In this document: piece after piece, positions 11,473 through 23,192 of the stretch
Numbering within the stretch: the stretch's first letter is position 1
Layout of the letters: each line of letters begins with the position of its first letter
DNA from: Venturia oleaginea
Lineage: Eukaryota; Ascomycota; Dothideomycetes; Venturiales; Venturiaceae
Assembly (NCBI GenBank): GCA_013176395.1
Contig: JABMLP010000006.1
Coordinates: 1,426,001 to 1,490,000 of the forward strand
Direction of reading: 5' to 3'
DNA: 64,000 nucleotides
Program-made: the position numbers and the translations under genes
The notes under the pieces: model-generated
Databases searched by the model: none
Seen by the model: only the letters and a program-made list of their open reading frames with translations
Told to the model about the DNA's origin: nothing

Positions 11473-12767
11473 TCAAACAATTGTACCGTCTACAAAGATC
11501 TCGACAAAATCCTTGCGGTAGAAACTGAGCAGGCCCGCAACTGCAGCGCTTTCGTGCGTGGGGTATGGATAGTACCAGATCACGTTCTCATGTTTTTTCC
11601 CCTTTACTGTGAGGTTTAGATACCTTTGAAAATCTTGTTAGCCTTGTTTATCTTCCAAAGTACCAGCGCGTGTCAGTCTTGTTTCAATAACCAGTGAATA
11701 CAGGCCTCCAGTGAGAATGGTTTACCAATCAGTGGCCTCAGATCTTGTTGATTAGCTTACCAAACAATGAGTGCCAATTGAAAAGTTGAGGCAAGGCTGA
11801 CGCGCGCTGCTATGTGGGCGTTTCTCTTACCATGCCTTACCCTTGTAAGGGCAAGCAGTTCTCAGATCGCTTTTTCCCACTGTTCCCCAATTCTTGATAC
11901 TTGTTGCTGGCAGGTAGTACGTCTCGGACAATCCAGTCTCTGCTAGCGAGACGGCGCTATTCGTCTCTGCGACGATCTCACCGTCGACTTTGTGTTGCAA
12001 TATGGTGCTAACACCAACGGTTTCAAAGTCGTTTCAAAACCTGTTTGTTCTCACTCTTGTTTGCTCGGTATCTCTGCGGTGTCAGAACCTATGTCAGTAC
12101 ACTCTCTTTGTATAGATAGCCCTCATTTTCCACTCAGTTCAAGGGTTATGCAGCCACTCATTGAATTCATACTTTGTGTTATTCCACTTCAGATACTTTG
12201 ACGATGATGTGGCGGGAGACCGAGGAGGTATCGACGCGTGTGTAGGGATTTTTGATATAGTAGAATATTGATCCATTCTCGAACCATTCATCTAGATCGA
12301 TTATCAGTATTAAATCATGCCAGTATAAATAAGGAAAGTTATTCACCAATTTCGCTCCTTTGGAATCTGATATATCCCTCCAAAGGTCCCTTGATAAACC
12401 TCACCCAACCCATCTTCCTCTCATCGACGTAAAGATTACCAACCACGGCTTGAGATCCTCCGTCCTCACTTTCGATGGGCGCGCTTCTGTTGACACGACG
12501 TTCCTTCCCCAGCATTTCGATGCGGCCTCCATTAGCTAGCGGATGTGCTAGAACCGACTGAATATCCACATCTAAAGACTTCACCGGAACATAATATCGC
12601 GGATAGCTTTTCTCTGTCTCCCACACCAACAATGGCTTTGCCAAAACTGTCGTCGAAGCGATATAAATGCCTTCCAAAGCGAGAGTAAGCTGTTTATTGG
12701 CCGGAAGGACGCGGAACGGTGGGCTGTTGAGCAGGTCGATTACTGCCCTTCCCGTGAGATCTGTCAT
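11473..12767 (-). CDS. Two-domain DUF427 protein, four exons, one junction unresolved
   Basis: Exon 1 is 12767-12347 and contains LLVWETEKSYPRYYVPVKSL, the DUF427 signature. An intron 12292-12346 joins in phase to exon 2 (12291-12197), DEWFENGSIFYYIKNPYTRV. A second DUF427 unit follows at about 11988-11841: VDGEIVAETNSAV, ETYYLPATS and SDLRTACPYK. An intron 11634-11840 leads to exon 4 (11633-11473) with NLTVKGKKHENVIWYYPYP and a stop at 11473. All domain parts are intact, but the exon 2 to exon 3 junction (12196 to about 11988) has no canonical in-phase GT-AG pair, and a 10-bp direct repeat flanks most of that gap. The function of DUF427 proteins is unknown. The gene may be newly disrupted or use an unusual splice. 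Confidence 0.7.
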
Positions 12768-13358
12768 GTTGAGGGGTACTTTTTTTTGCGTTGCGTTGGA
12801 AGAAGGGTTTTGGACATGTACAGAGTATTAGATATGATCTATATCGAAGCTAGTAGTTAGGATTAGAAATCAGCTGCCGATTCCTGCCTACATATGGTAT
12901 AAACTTGGTATCATGTGTTCCCATGGCAGATTTCTAATTCCTTGATATTTGCTCGTGTGGAGAAGAGGCCAAATGTTTGATTAGTAAACGCCGAACGATC
13001 ATTTGTTATGCAGCCTTACACGGTTATTTGCCTAATCGAGTACTTTGCCACCTCCACCTCAAAAGCCTGGCCGATTTGAATTTCAGCAAGAGAAAGATCT
13101 TCTTGTACGGCTATCCCGGCCACGCAACAGCCCGCCTAACATTTACCGCCTAAGCCCGGCGGATGCCAACTGCCAAGTAGTCTACAGACCTTAGGAACTC
13201 CGTCGGCGAGCTTTCTCGTCCTTATTGTATTCGCTCTACTATTGGGCGAAAGGGCGGAAGTAGAGTATACAGGGCTACGGGGGAAAGCCCTAGATATAAG
13301 GGGGTACGGGTTTAAGAGCGGGATTATAAGCCGGGTAATATACTTCCTAATTGGGATA
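12768..13358. other. Intergenic, no gene seen
   Basis: Upstream of the DUF427 gene. A poly-T run lies near 12780, and a GC-rich stretch with a short foldback (GGGCTACGGGGGAAAGCCC) near 13272. Neither was tied to a known element. Confidence 0.45.
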
Positions 13359-13373
13359 ATTATATAGATAATA

Positions 13374-14874
13374 TCCCCCCACCACCAAGGGGGAGAAAAA
13401 GGAGAGGAAGACCCAGGGTACTCCCCCGGCGACCGGAGACACCGGCGGAGATGGGAGCTGCTAGACTAGCACTACGGGAGACGCAGTCCAACGAAATGCC
13501 TCAGTATGCTCCCGCAGAGCTACCCAACTTATACTATGGAGGACCGGAGCCAGAGCCAAGACCAACGCTAGGGAGACCTACACATGAAGTGGGACCTTAC
13601 AACCAGAGAGGGGCCATTGCTAGGACGAGAAGGGAGCGAGGAAGGCCCGACGCTGAGGAACCGGGAGCCGAAAATAGGAGAAGAAGAGCTCGAAGGGGGG
13701 GAAACCTGCATAAATATAGGCTGCCCTCCAAAATCTCCGCGCTGCTGGAGGAGATATGGAGGGCAAGGTGGGAGGAGAAGAGAAGGAACAAGGCCGGTGC
13801 GACTTAGTCTAAGGAGTGGGAGGACGAGACACTGGGACTGTACGATGGCCTCACGAAACTTGAAGCTACAGCGGTGTTTTTGATGAGAACAGAGGTATTG
13901 GGACTCCGGTCCTGGCTGGCAGCAATACATGTGCCAGGGATAACCCCGGAATGCGCGTGTGGATGGCGACACCAGACACTAATTCATGTATTAGACTTCT
14001 GCCCCAGATACAATAGAGAACATCTGAGGAGCGAAACTGGTACAACATCGATACGTACGGCACTCAATACCAGCAAGGGATGCAAGGCTGCTGCTAGGTG
14101 GATGCTCGACAATAATATCCTGCCCTATCTTACCGTGGCAAACAACGCACAAAGGAGGATAGGTCAAACTTCTCCGCGGCGCCGCGGCTGGTGGGGAGAA
14201 TTGAGTAAGAAGCCACAGAGTAGAAGGGGGGACGAGCAGAGACTACGAACGGGAAGGAGGAGAAGCTGAAGTGAGAAATGAGCGGAATGCCCGAACCATG
14301 GACGGTACAAGCACCGTCCATCAGTACGAAACCAGCCAACCAGGAGAAAGCGTTGGAGAGCTGAAGGTGCGATGAGAGTCTTGAGGAGGGACTGAGGAGA
14401 GAAGAGGAGGTGTGGACTGAAGATTGCTGTGAGGTGAAGGAGGGAGGAGAGATTGGAGTGGAAGTTGTTTATTTATTAACGGCGCGTTACCAGGGCGCGC
14501 CGTGTCCGTTACCACGCCCTCACCTGGACTCGCAATGTTTGGGTCCTCACGATGCTTGGCATATTGAATCCTGGTGTTGTAAAAATCCTGGACCCTGGAT
14601 TTACAACAACAATGGCCAACTCGGAAACTGGACAACACCGGCCCGGAACAGAGGATTGGGAGCATTAGGACCGGAGGGTGTCCTATACTGACCACAGTAT
14701 AGATGACTCGGGTAGTGAACGGGGGGGCATAGTTCGACGGCGCCAGTCCATGGACGGGGCGCGGTCTGGAAAGTGACGAAAGACTTTTTTATCCCAGAGA
14801 GTTGGGTTTTTGCAATTGTAGATAGAGATTGTGGGCACACGGCACATACGCCATTACATACCACGTAAAATCCG

Positions 14875-14898
<24 letters not shown>
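13374..14898 (+). mobile_element. 5'-truncated Tad-like LINE with ATT tail
   Basis: The copy is flanked by the 15-bp direct repeat ATTATATAGATAATA (13359-13373 and 14899-14913), the target duplication of a LINE insertion, and ends in an (ATT)n tail (about 14876-14898). Inside, 13807-14260 encodes the C-terminal part of a Tad-type ORF2: LRSWLAAIHVPGITPECACGW followed by a histidine and HVLDFCPRY, the CCHC-like tail. A TAG at about 13805 separates this from an upstream Arg-rich frame. The reverse transcriptase and endonuclease are absent, so it is dead on arrival. The tail type differs from the AATC tail of the neighbouring LINE, so this is another subfamily. Confidence 0.8.
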
Positions 14899-14906
<8 letters not shown>

Positions 14907-15405
14907 GATAATACTCTTTCCCGCTTATACCATACGACAAATAGTAGAATATACTTACCGGTCCGCCGCCGGATTTATCGCTTTCCGCCGAGTCATCCTA
15001 GCCCTGCTCGTCCCCGCCGCGGACTGTTGCGTGACCTGCGGCTATCTGATTGGAATTGCCGGATACGGAAGTCGGATGTGGTTTGCATGTTACCTCTTAG
15101 TATTCATTCTTTAGTGTCGAAGGCGCTACTCGAAAAAAGGGAGAATGTGGTTACTTCTGGTAAATTTGAAGATTTCGATCTTTGCCGTTTCGCTTCACAT
15201 GATGGTTTCTCGGCGCGTTTCGTTTGGGCAAGCGTGAAACCACCGAACCTCACAGGAAAACACCACAACAGCGAGAACTGAGATCTTTGAAAATGAATAA
15301 TTATAACGAAAATACACATCGCCTCAAGAAAGCTCAGGTTGTTCTAGGCTCGACGCGTCGCCCAGCGCGTAGAAACGAGAGATGACAATACCGTGACCTC
15401 AAGAG

Positions 15406-17013
15406 GTGGTCTGGCCGACCGGACTTCATGAGCACGCTACACAACTCATGAGGCACCTTCGAAACGCATTACTCTATCTCGAAAGCGGACAGGCTCTACC
15501 TGTGTCCCCAGACCAAGTAAAGGCAATTATCACGACGATGCTGCCCTTGATTGCAAAGGCCCAAAGGACCCCCGATATGATAACCGTCCACGATCAACTA
15601 CGCATTATACATACTAAGATGACTCAAGACACAAAGGAAACGGCGAAGGAGATAGCTGGGATAAAGGGAGAACTTAAAGCTCTGAAAACAGACACACAGA
15701 AGAACATCACTATTGGTGAAGAAGCGAAAACGGCAGCGAAAGAGGCAACAGAGGTGGGCAAGACCGTTGCAGGAATAGCGAGTTATATCAAGAACAAAGG
15801 GACACAATTCCAAACAGGCATGTCAATGAGCTATGCTGCTGCCGCTACCCGAGGAGGGTTAGCTACAAGCACACATAGCATACAAACCCAAAGTGTCAAG
15901 ACTTCCGCGACGGTTCGAAGTGAGATTATCGTAAACATCAGGAACGCACAAACGATCCAGAGCCTGCGCGCAATGAATCCACGCAATTTAAAAGCCCACG
16001 TTCACCGAGCCATTTCCCAAAGTCAAAACGAACATATAGCCAACCTAAAGATCATGTCTGCTAACCAGCTCAAAAGCGGAGATCTGAGCATCAGAACGGC
16101 GACAAACAGTGAAATGCAGCTTCTCAGACAATTCACGGAGGACTGGACTCCACGTATTGGGAACGGGACGTTAGTACGAAATCCAACGTATGGCGTTCTT
16201 GTACATGGCATACGTACTAGTACGATGAATACAGACAAATCCGAGGAAACTAGAGACGCCATTCTGCAAGACAATAAGCCGTTTATCCCAACCGCGGACA
16301 TCAAATACATTGGATGGTTGACTCGGAAGGCGCCAACAAAAGCGATGTCGTCGGTCATCATCGAGTTTACCAAGCCTGAGGACGCAAACAAGATCATCGA
16401 TGAAGGTCTGGTGTGGCAAGGGGAGATGTGTCAAAGCGAACAATATGAGAGACAATGCCGACTGAAGCAGTGCTTTCAGTGCTACAAATACGGCCACATA
16501 GGAACTCAATGCAAAGCAGCGAAAACATGTGGCTACTGTGCGCAAGAACATAGTTCTAGGGACTGCCCTTCGAAGACTGGACAGACCACACCTAGGAAAT
16601 GCGCCAATTGCCAGGGAGCCCATGAAGCATGGAGTCAACAATGCCCAACTAGGAAGGAGGAACTCACCCAGACAAAGGCAGCGTACGCGAACAGACCTCG
16701 GTATCACCCTACGATGTTCATCTATGATGAAATACCTATACAAAATTCCGCCCGAGAACCTCTTGGAAGAACTAGGTCAACCACAGACCTGACCTCACGC
16801 CAAGGGCCAAGGACGAGAGGGATGCAACTATTACCTGGAAATGGACAAAAGAGACCTGCCCCAGGAGACAAGGAGAACGAAGGACCACACCAGAGTCAAA
16901 GGCCACAAAGAACAACGAAGATGTCGAGGAGGGCGCTTGAGGCGCTAGAGGGCAATACCCTAACATGTAGAAACACACAATACATGGAAATCGATGAGGA
17001 CTCGGATCTATGA
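15406..17013 (+). CDS. LINE ORF1, gag-like protein with three zinc knuckles
   Basis: An intact frame of 535 residues. A helical N-terminal half (about residues 40-130, Lys/Glu-rich, coiled-coil-like) is followed by a central domain and then CFQCYKYGHIGTQC, CGYCAQEHSSRDC and CANCQGAHEAWSQQC, three consecutive CCHC-type knuckles at about residues 345-410. Such proteins coat LINE RNA and bring it to the target in the nucleus. The C-terminus is polar and Arg-rich. The true start could be the later ATG at 15448, which is MRHLRNALLYL. The stop overlaps the ORF2 start as ATGA. This reading frame has outlived the decay seen in ORF2. Confidence 0.85.
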   Translation: MVWPTGLHEHATQLMRHLRNALLYLESGQALPVSPDQVKAIITTMLPLIAKAQRTPDMITVHDQLRIIHTKMTQDTKETAKEIAGIKGELKALKTDTQKNITIGEEAKTAAKEATEVGKTVAGIASYIKNKGTQFQTGMSMSYAAAATRGGLATSTHSIQTQSVKTSATVRSEIIVNIRNAQTIQSLRAMNPRNLKAHVHRAISQSQNEHIANLKIMSANQLKSGDLSIRTATNSEMQLLRQFTEDWTPRIGNGTLVRNPTYGVLVHGIRTSTMNTDKSEETRDAILQDNKPFIPTADIKYIGWLTRKAPTKAMSSVIIEFTKPEDANKIIDEGLVWQGEMCQSEQYERQCRLKQCFQCYKYGHIGTQCKAAKTCGYCAQEHSSRDCPSKTGQTTPRKCANCQGAHEAWSQQCPTRKEELTQTKAAYANRPRYHPTMFIYDEIPIQNSAREPLGRTRSTTDLTSRQGPRTRGMQLLPGNGQKRPAPGDKENEGPHQSQRPQRTTKMSRRALEALEGNTLTCRNTQYMEIDEDSDL

Positions 17014-20000
17014 GAGAGAAGGACCAACTTAATATACTACAGTACAACGTACGCAAATCAAGGGATACGGTTATGACAACTCTACTCCGTGATCCAAGAG
17101 TAGCAGAATACGATATTATTGCTATCCAAGAACCGTGGCGCAACCCCTTCATGTCGACGACACACCACCCAGCGAAGAATATATTCCACTTATGCTACCC
17201 GACAACGAACGAGGAGGATAGCCCAGCAAGGATGTGTTTCTTTGTCAACAAAAGGCTAGACCACGGCAGCCTGCAATTCGAACAGCACACAAGAGACGTC
17301 TGCACATTGAAAATCAGTATCAGAAATGGCGATCAAACAGAAGACGAGCTGGCAATACACAACGTCTACAATACGGTCCAAAACATGCCAAACCGCATCA
17401 GCTCACTGCCGACCCTAAGAGCTCGATTGGAGGAACATGCGCTGAAAGAACAGATGGTATTAGGCGACTTGAACTTACACCATAGAATGTGGGGAGGAGC
17501 GCAGGTCGTACACGAAGACCGAGAAGCGGAAGAACTTGTCGAAATTATGGAGAGATTTGATATGTCAAGCATGCTACAGCCCGGAACGGTAACGTACGAA
17601 GAAGGCAGCAGCAGGACGACTATTGATATGTGCTGGATGACATTAGGCTTGATTGACAGGACCATCAGTAGCAGAGTAGACAGAGAGCTAGACCACGACT
17701 CAGACCACCTCCCCATCAGCATCATACTGGATCTCCGGACGCGCTCCACGGAAATCAGGCCAAGATGCAACTGGAAACTCCTAAACTGCAAGGAGTTCTG
17801 CGGGACGCTCAGAGACACCCTACCGGCACGAAGGAGACCAAGGACGAAAGCAGCGTTAGACATGTACACGATGGAGTTAGTCAAAGCGATAAAAGATGCA
17901 GCAGCGAAGACAATTCCCCTCACAAGACCATGCACCAAGGCGAAAGAGGGATGGGACGGAACATGCTCTAGAGCATTGGCAGATACAAAACGCCTAAGGC
18001 GTATACACGAGAGAAGACACGGAGGAGACATGGGAAAACTACCGCGAGGCGAGGAACCACAAGACACGGACGATCAAGAAGGCGCTCCGGCAAGCACACA
18101 GAGACCGCGTAGAAATGGCAGCAAGCTCCACTGAATCCCTCTGGAAAATAGCCAAGTGGGCGCGTAATAGAGAAAGCCAGCCCCCAAGTGTGACGCCAAT
18201 TATCAAGTGTCCGACGACCGGCAACCAGGCTACTACACCCTCGGCAAAAACGATCCTCCTTCGGGACGCCTTCTTTCCAGCACCACCAGAAGCAGACCTC
18301 GACGATCTACAGGATGCAAGATATGATGATTGTATACCAATGCCAAACGTTACTGAGAAGGAGGTACTGGACGCAATACAAGCAGCGTCACCCTTCAAGG
18401 CCCCGGGACCGGATAGTATCCCAAACAAGGCCTTGCAGACGGCATCTTATATGTTGGTGGGACACCTGGCGACAATTATGAACCAGAGCCTACAACTGGG
18501 CCATTACCCGACACATTTCCGAAGCTCGACCACGGTAGTGCTACGCAAACCAGGGAAGGACGACTACTCGATTCCAAAGGCATACCGACCTATTGCGCTC
18601 CTGAATACGATTGGCAAGGCCATGGACGCAGTAATCGCTAAGAGACTTAGCTACCTAGTGGAAACACACCAAGTCATCCCAAGGATGCACATGGGAGGCA
18701 GGAATTTAAGGTCAACGGAACACGCACTACACGCTGTAATCGAGAGAATCTACAACGCTTGGAACAACAGAAAGGACAAGTCGCTAGCCTGCTGCTCCTT
18801 GACGTGTCGGGCGCCTTCGATAACGTATCCCACAAGAGACTCCTACACAATCTTCGGAAAAGAAAGGTTGATGAGAGAACAGTACGATGGATTGCTAGCT
18901 TCCTGAGCGATAGACGCACGCGAATTGTCATCGATGGCTACGAATCTGACGAGTACACGGTCGAGACTGGGGTACCACAGGGATCGCCCCTATCCCCCAT
19001 CTTATACATATTCTACAACTCTGACCTTATTGAGCAATGCGACTCAAACGACGATACTGCAGCTACAGGCTATATTGATGACGCAGCCATACTTACATGG
19101 GGCAACATAACAGAGGAAACGTGCAAGAAACTCGAAAACGCGCTAGAAAAGGCAAACTGTTGGGCAAAGACACATGCATCAAAATTCGCCCCCGAAAAGT
19201 TCCAACTGACACACTTCACAAGAAGACGCACCCGTATAAACACACACAACAGCCCGTTTAGACGGCATAGGGATGCATTGCGCCTAAGACAACGTGCAAA
19301 TATCTAGGCGTGACGCTAGACAGCAAACTCCAATGGAAGGAACACATCGAAGAAATCAGGCGGAAAACTACGAAAACAGTGAACGCACTGTGCTCTCTGG
19401 GTAGCTCAACATGGGACGTCAGTCTGCTAGATATGCGAAAAATCTACCGCGGAGTAGTAGTCCCTCAGATGATGTACGCGTGCTCAATCTGGTCGAATTC
19501 AGGAATGAGAGGAAAACCATACACGAGAAAAACGCTCGATACACTTCAGTCAATCCAAGCACGTGCAGCACGAATTATCTGTGGAGCGTTCAAAGCGACA
19601 TCCAGAGTCGCCCTCGACATTGAGACCTACTTGCTCCCAGTCTAACAACAGATCTGGAAACACAACACCGAAACCCTCAGCCGTATACTCACGTGCCAAG
19701 ACCTCCCTAAACTGCTAGATACTCAATTCGGAGAACCAAGGTCAAGACAACGAGCAAGCTACGATAGCCCATTATACAATATATATCGAGATGCCGAAGA
19801 GAAAGGAGCAGCGAATCTTGACAAGCGAGAGATCATCCCGCCGTTCGTAGTAGCAGCACCATGGTGGCAAGGCCCAAAGACACATATCGCACCAAGCGAT
19901 GAAGCAGCACACTCTGAACACGACTCCGTCACTAGATTCAAGGGTAATATTTGCATCTATACAGATGGGAGTAGCATAGACGGACATACAGGCGCTGCAG

Positions 20001-20872
20001 CAGTCTGGCCGCTGAAAAGACAGACGAGAAGCACGTATATGGGCCCTGAGACGACCTCCACGGTGTACGCAGCTGAACTTCAAGGAATAAATCTAGCGCT
20101 GCATATAGTTCAAACAGACATCAAGGCAGGAAACGAAAGGAGAGACATCAATATATTCACCGACAACCAGGCAGCGATACGCTCGCTGACAAGGCCGGAA
20201 GGCCGATTAGGAGCATACATTGTCAAGCGGATTGTACAACGGATCACACAACTTCACGAGTACGAAGCTATCGTGAACATCCGATGGATTCCTGCCCACG
20301 AGGGAATTGACGGGAACGAGGCCGCTGACCAAGCCGCCAGGGAGGCCACTGGATGGAGAGAAGACGGAGAGAAAGGACCAAGAGCTGATATGCCACCGGA
20401 ACTGTACCCGCTAAGAACGACACTCAAGACCTGGTGCTGGAAGGTAGTGAATAGACAATGGTTGACTAGCTGGAAATCCGAGACAAAGGGGAAAGCCACG
20501 AGGAGATACACACCTAAGCCTACTAAAAGGGTGCTCCAGCTCCATCAAGACCGGAGCAAACGAGAAAGTGCGATCCTCGTACAGATGAGAACTGAAAAGA
20601 TAGGGCTCAAGGCCTTCCTCTTCAGCCGACGTGTCCAAGGTATTCCAGACTCTAGGTGTGACTGCCGTGAAGGGATGCAGACCGTAGCCCATATCCTCCT
20701 GGAATGTCGCAAGTTCCGGGACATCCGGAGAGACGAGTTAGGCCGCTTCCCAGGACGAAACAACCTCCGGAATATCTTGACTACGCATAAGTTAGCCACC
20801 AAAGCTATCAGATTATGGAACAGACGCGGGTCCTTGGGCATAGTGGGATCGAAAACGCGCAGACGACGCTGA
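17010..20872 (+). pseudogene. LINE ORF2: endonuclease, reverse transcriptase, RNase H (decayed)
   Basis: The first 340 residues form an APE-type endonuclease: ILQYNVRKS, IIAIQEPW, LGDLNLHHRMWG and DHDSDHLPISI are its catalytic blocks. After a frameshift near 18020 the reverse transcriptase begins, with SPFKAPGPDSIPNKAL and AYRPIALLNTIGKAMD; another shift near 18775 leads to LLDVSGAFDNV, TGVPQGSPLSPILY and the catalytic GYIDDAAIL. A third shift lies near 19265 and a TAA at about 19643. The RNase H domain is complete: YTDGSS, YAAELQG, FTDNQAA and GNEAADQAAR carry its acidic residues. The tail ends with a cysteine-rich CDCREGMQTVAHILLEC motif. Domain order is the normal Tad order; the breaks make this copy inactive in cis. 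Confidence 0.87.
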
Positions 20873-21172
20873 GCATTGAGGGGAGACTGTAGGTAAACGG
20901 AAAGCGAAACATGAGGCATTGCCTCTCGGAATCTAGATAGCACAGATGTACTGGTAGAACAACCGACATTTACAAGAGCCATTGGGCATTTGGAAATAGA
21001 GGTTGAGGGAAAAGAGGGGGGATCGAGGGTATAGCTGGTCTTGTTTTGGTAAGCAGGGCGAAGTGGGACGTGGTAGATCATATCACGTGTCGACTGTCTG
21101 ATGAAGCTCCCCTAACCGGGCATAGCTGCGTGATTAAGCGGCTGCAACCGAGTAGGATAAAATCAATCACCC

Positions 21173-21758
21173 ATCGAACCTCGAACTTTGGAATACTACT
21201 CGTAGTTCCTCCGTATGTATTCTGTCTTTCAGTTTTGATCAAAGCTTTCTCCTCAGTCCACCTCTGATGTTCTTCTGACTTCGAGATTGAGCGGACAGGC
21301 ACGGACCGAAAGGTTCGAAGGACCTTGGTCTTTGATCCATTTTATTGCCCGACCACGTAACTCTGGTATCTTCACCCGTAAGTATATACCATCGATCATT
21401 GTTGTGGGGGAAGACACTGACGACTGAACAGACTTTTATACATGCCAAACATATCTCTTCCAACCCTCGCATACCTCAACTCCTCCCCAGCGAAACGTTT
21501 AAGGACATCAGACTCTTCGTCTACACTGATTTCTTTGCCTAACCTTGAGAAAATTGCATGACGGATATACTTGGAAGATACTGAAGACAACGAAGATATG
21601 AAAACTCAGGACTTGATTGCGGACTACAACTTGCTAATAAGTACAGAAGCTTTTCATTATATGTTGCCATTCAATCGCACATATTTGCATACTACCAAAA
21701 TACATCGAAGCCATCATAGACCATTACCACAGTCGACGTACTGCCAATATATTAGCAC
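21173..21758. other. Region between LINE and secreted-protein gene; no secure gene
   Basis: Short frames exist on both strands (for example 21396-21590 on the minus strand) but none has a start, splice context or motif that convinces me. Confidence 0.4.
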
Positions 21759-22163
21759 CTAAGCTCTGCCTTTTAGCGGATAAGAGGTAGAACATACGCA
21801 GCAGATTTCAGTGTTACGGTAAAAATCGAGTGGGGTACAAGCAGTCTTGCAGTACTTCACGGTACTCGTCCCACAAGTGTGACCCTAAACATCCTATTAG
21901 CCCAAAAGTTTCGACACTAAAGAAATGTAACCAGACGCTACAGTTATCACTAGATATAACAGAACCTGGAAGTAATGAGAGTAACGTACGATTCTTTTTT
22001 CCCCAGGCGCAAAACAGGTACCACAGGCATATTTTGTGTAGCTTGGAGTTCCTTCAGAACGGAGGCTAAGGTTATTGGTAGATGCTGACATTGGAATAGC
22101 GGATACAGTAACTTGCTGCACAGCGGCAAGGAGGACGGTTGAGAGGTACGGTAGGGAAAGCAT
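21759..22163 (-). CDS. Small secreted cysteine-rich protein, candidate effector, two exons
   Basis: Exon 1 is 22163-21990 (58 codons); the intron is 21885-21989 (donor GTACGT, branch GCTAATA, acceptor TTTAG, phase 0); exon 2 is 21884-21759 ending in TAG. The 99-residue product begins MLSLPYLSTVLLAAVQQVTV, a clear signal peptide likely cleaved after VSA near residue 22. The mature part has eight cysteines at 47, 50, 62, 70, 74, 86, 87 and 89, spaced C-x2-C-x11-C-x7-C-x3-C-x11-CC-x-C. Splicing in phase is what reveals the second half, as exon 1 alone contains only two cysteines. TATA-like sequence lies about 100 bp upstream. No homologue is recognised; size, secretion and an even number of cysteines fit a fungal effector or antimicrobial-type protein, which is inference. 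Confidence 0.62.
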
Positions 22164-22331
22164 CTTGAGATTTGATAATATCTTCGGAAGTTCAACTTTG
22201 GAAGTAGAGATTTGACTTTGAGAGTTTACTTTTAGGAGGGCCTCGGGTTATATGTCGAGCATATCTATATACTGCAATATCCAGACTGAAGGGCATAGAT
22301 TATCGTGGTCCACCTCCGCCCGATTAATGTA

Positions 22332-22561
22332 CTATTGGTATCAGGGGGAATAAATGTGCATTCCATATCCCTACCCGCAGCATTATGTTCCCTGCCACTT
22401 GATGGCCTCGAGGTCAATTTTCTGACCTTAATTGCACTTTATAGAGCGTATTCTCTTTTCTGTAAAGAGTTGTATTTAATCATCTATTCGCGCTGGTAAA
22501 AGGTAGAAGACGGGGTTGATTTGTTCAGATCCACACACATTTATCCCCCCTGATACCATAG
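22332..22561. mobile_element. 230-bp mariner-type MITE with TA duplication
   Basis: The left end CTATTGGTATCAGGGGGAA and the right end (reverse complement CTATGGTATCAGGGGGGAT) form imperfect inverted repeats of about 27 bp. TA dinucleotides flank both ends (22330-22331 and 22562-22563). No coding capacity, consistent with a non-autonomous Tc1/mariner element. Confidence 0.75.
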
Positions 22562-22563
22562 TA

Positions 22564-23142
22564 AGTATATAGGATCTACGAGGAGAGAGAGAGAGAAAGA
22601 GAGGAGAACGAGGCCCATAGACTGCAATTGTATTGGTTCTTAAGGAACCAAAGGCTACCCGGGCCTTAATCGTAGTTAGTGCCATAAGACCTATGCCTAA
22701 TACGTCCACATACGGCCCACATTATAAACCATGTCGGTCCAGATCCCATATTGTACTCAAGGATATCTGCGGTGGAAAGAATACACAGTTAGCCGACAAC
22801 TAGAATCCACTATCGTCGCCGTTATCATCGCACCACTCCAGATGGGTGTACTACCACGAGTCATTTCCGTATTACTCTAACACCCATTTCCAGGTCGACG
22901 AAAGAAGTCCCTCAACATTAAGGGAGAGCCACTTCGATAGGAATTGTAGCGATCATCATGGATGCCCCACGGCGCTCCTGTTTTCACCATTCCCACAGCG
23001 ACCCAGGCTCCGCCAGTTATTGTAGGTTGTGCATCAGCGTGGACATTCTTCAAGTACTTTGACCGACTGACTGAGTGATGTCCACAATTCTAATCTACAC
23101 CGAGGTGACGGATGTATTAATAGCTGACCATTCTAAAGGCTT
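22564..23142. other. Repeat-derived intergenic DNA
   Basis: No gene seen. A purine-rich GAGAGA tract lies at about 22580-22605. Near 23030-23100 the sequence GCATCAGCGTGGACATTC matches the interior of the TTGAGGGG-type MITEs found at 27.5-28.5 kb, so this is probably a degraded member. Confidence 0.5.
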
Positions 23143-23192
23143 GATCACCCAACCGGTCAAAATTTCTTGGCACGACCATCTTATATTACGAC

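Larger units (their letters stand above)
15257..21172 (+). mobile_element. Near full-length Tad-like LINE retrotransposon
   Basis: A 5.9-kb element with a short 5' leader beginning AAAACACCACAACAGCGAGA, ORF1 (15406-17013), overlapping ORF2 (17010-20872) and a 300-bp 3' UTR ending GTAGGATAAAATCAATC. The 3' UTR recurs at 32715-33033 and, inverted, at 46013-46330, which fixes the 3' end. A possible imperfect target duplication (CGAACCTC) lies at about 15245 and 21176. ORF2 has several frameshifts and a stop, so this copy is no longer autonomous. Confidence 0.85.

Noticed and set aside
11521..11580. Suspected frameshift in the last DUF427 exon
   Set aside because: Careful recount of the C run (four C) keeps the frame through YYPYPTHES to the stop at 11473.
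14829..15281. 150-residue plus-strand frame with a tyrosine run
   Set aside because: It starts in LINE 3' sequence and runs through the (ATT)n tail into the target duplication; no motif.
21396..21590. Minus-strand frame with plausible composition, and a competing plus frame near 21440
   Set aside because: Neither has a start, intron context or recognised motif; overlapping frames are equally good.
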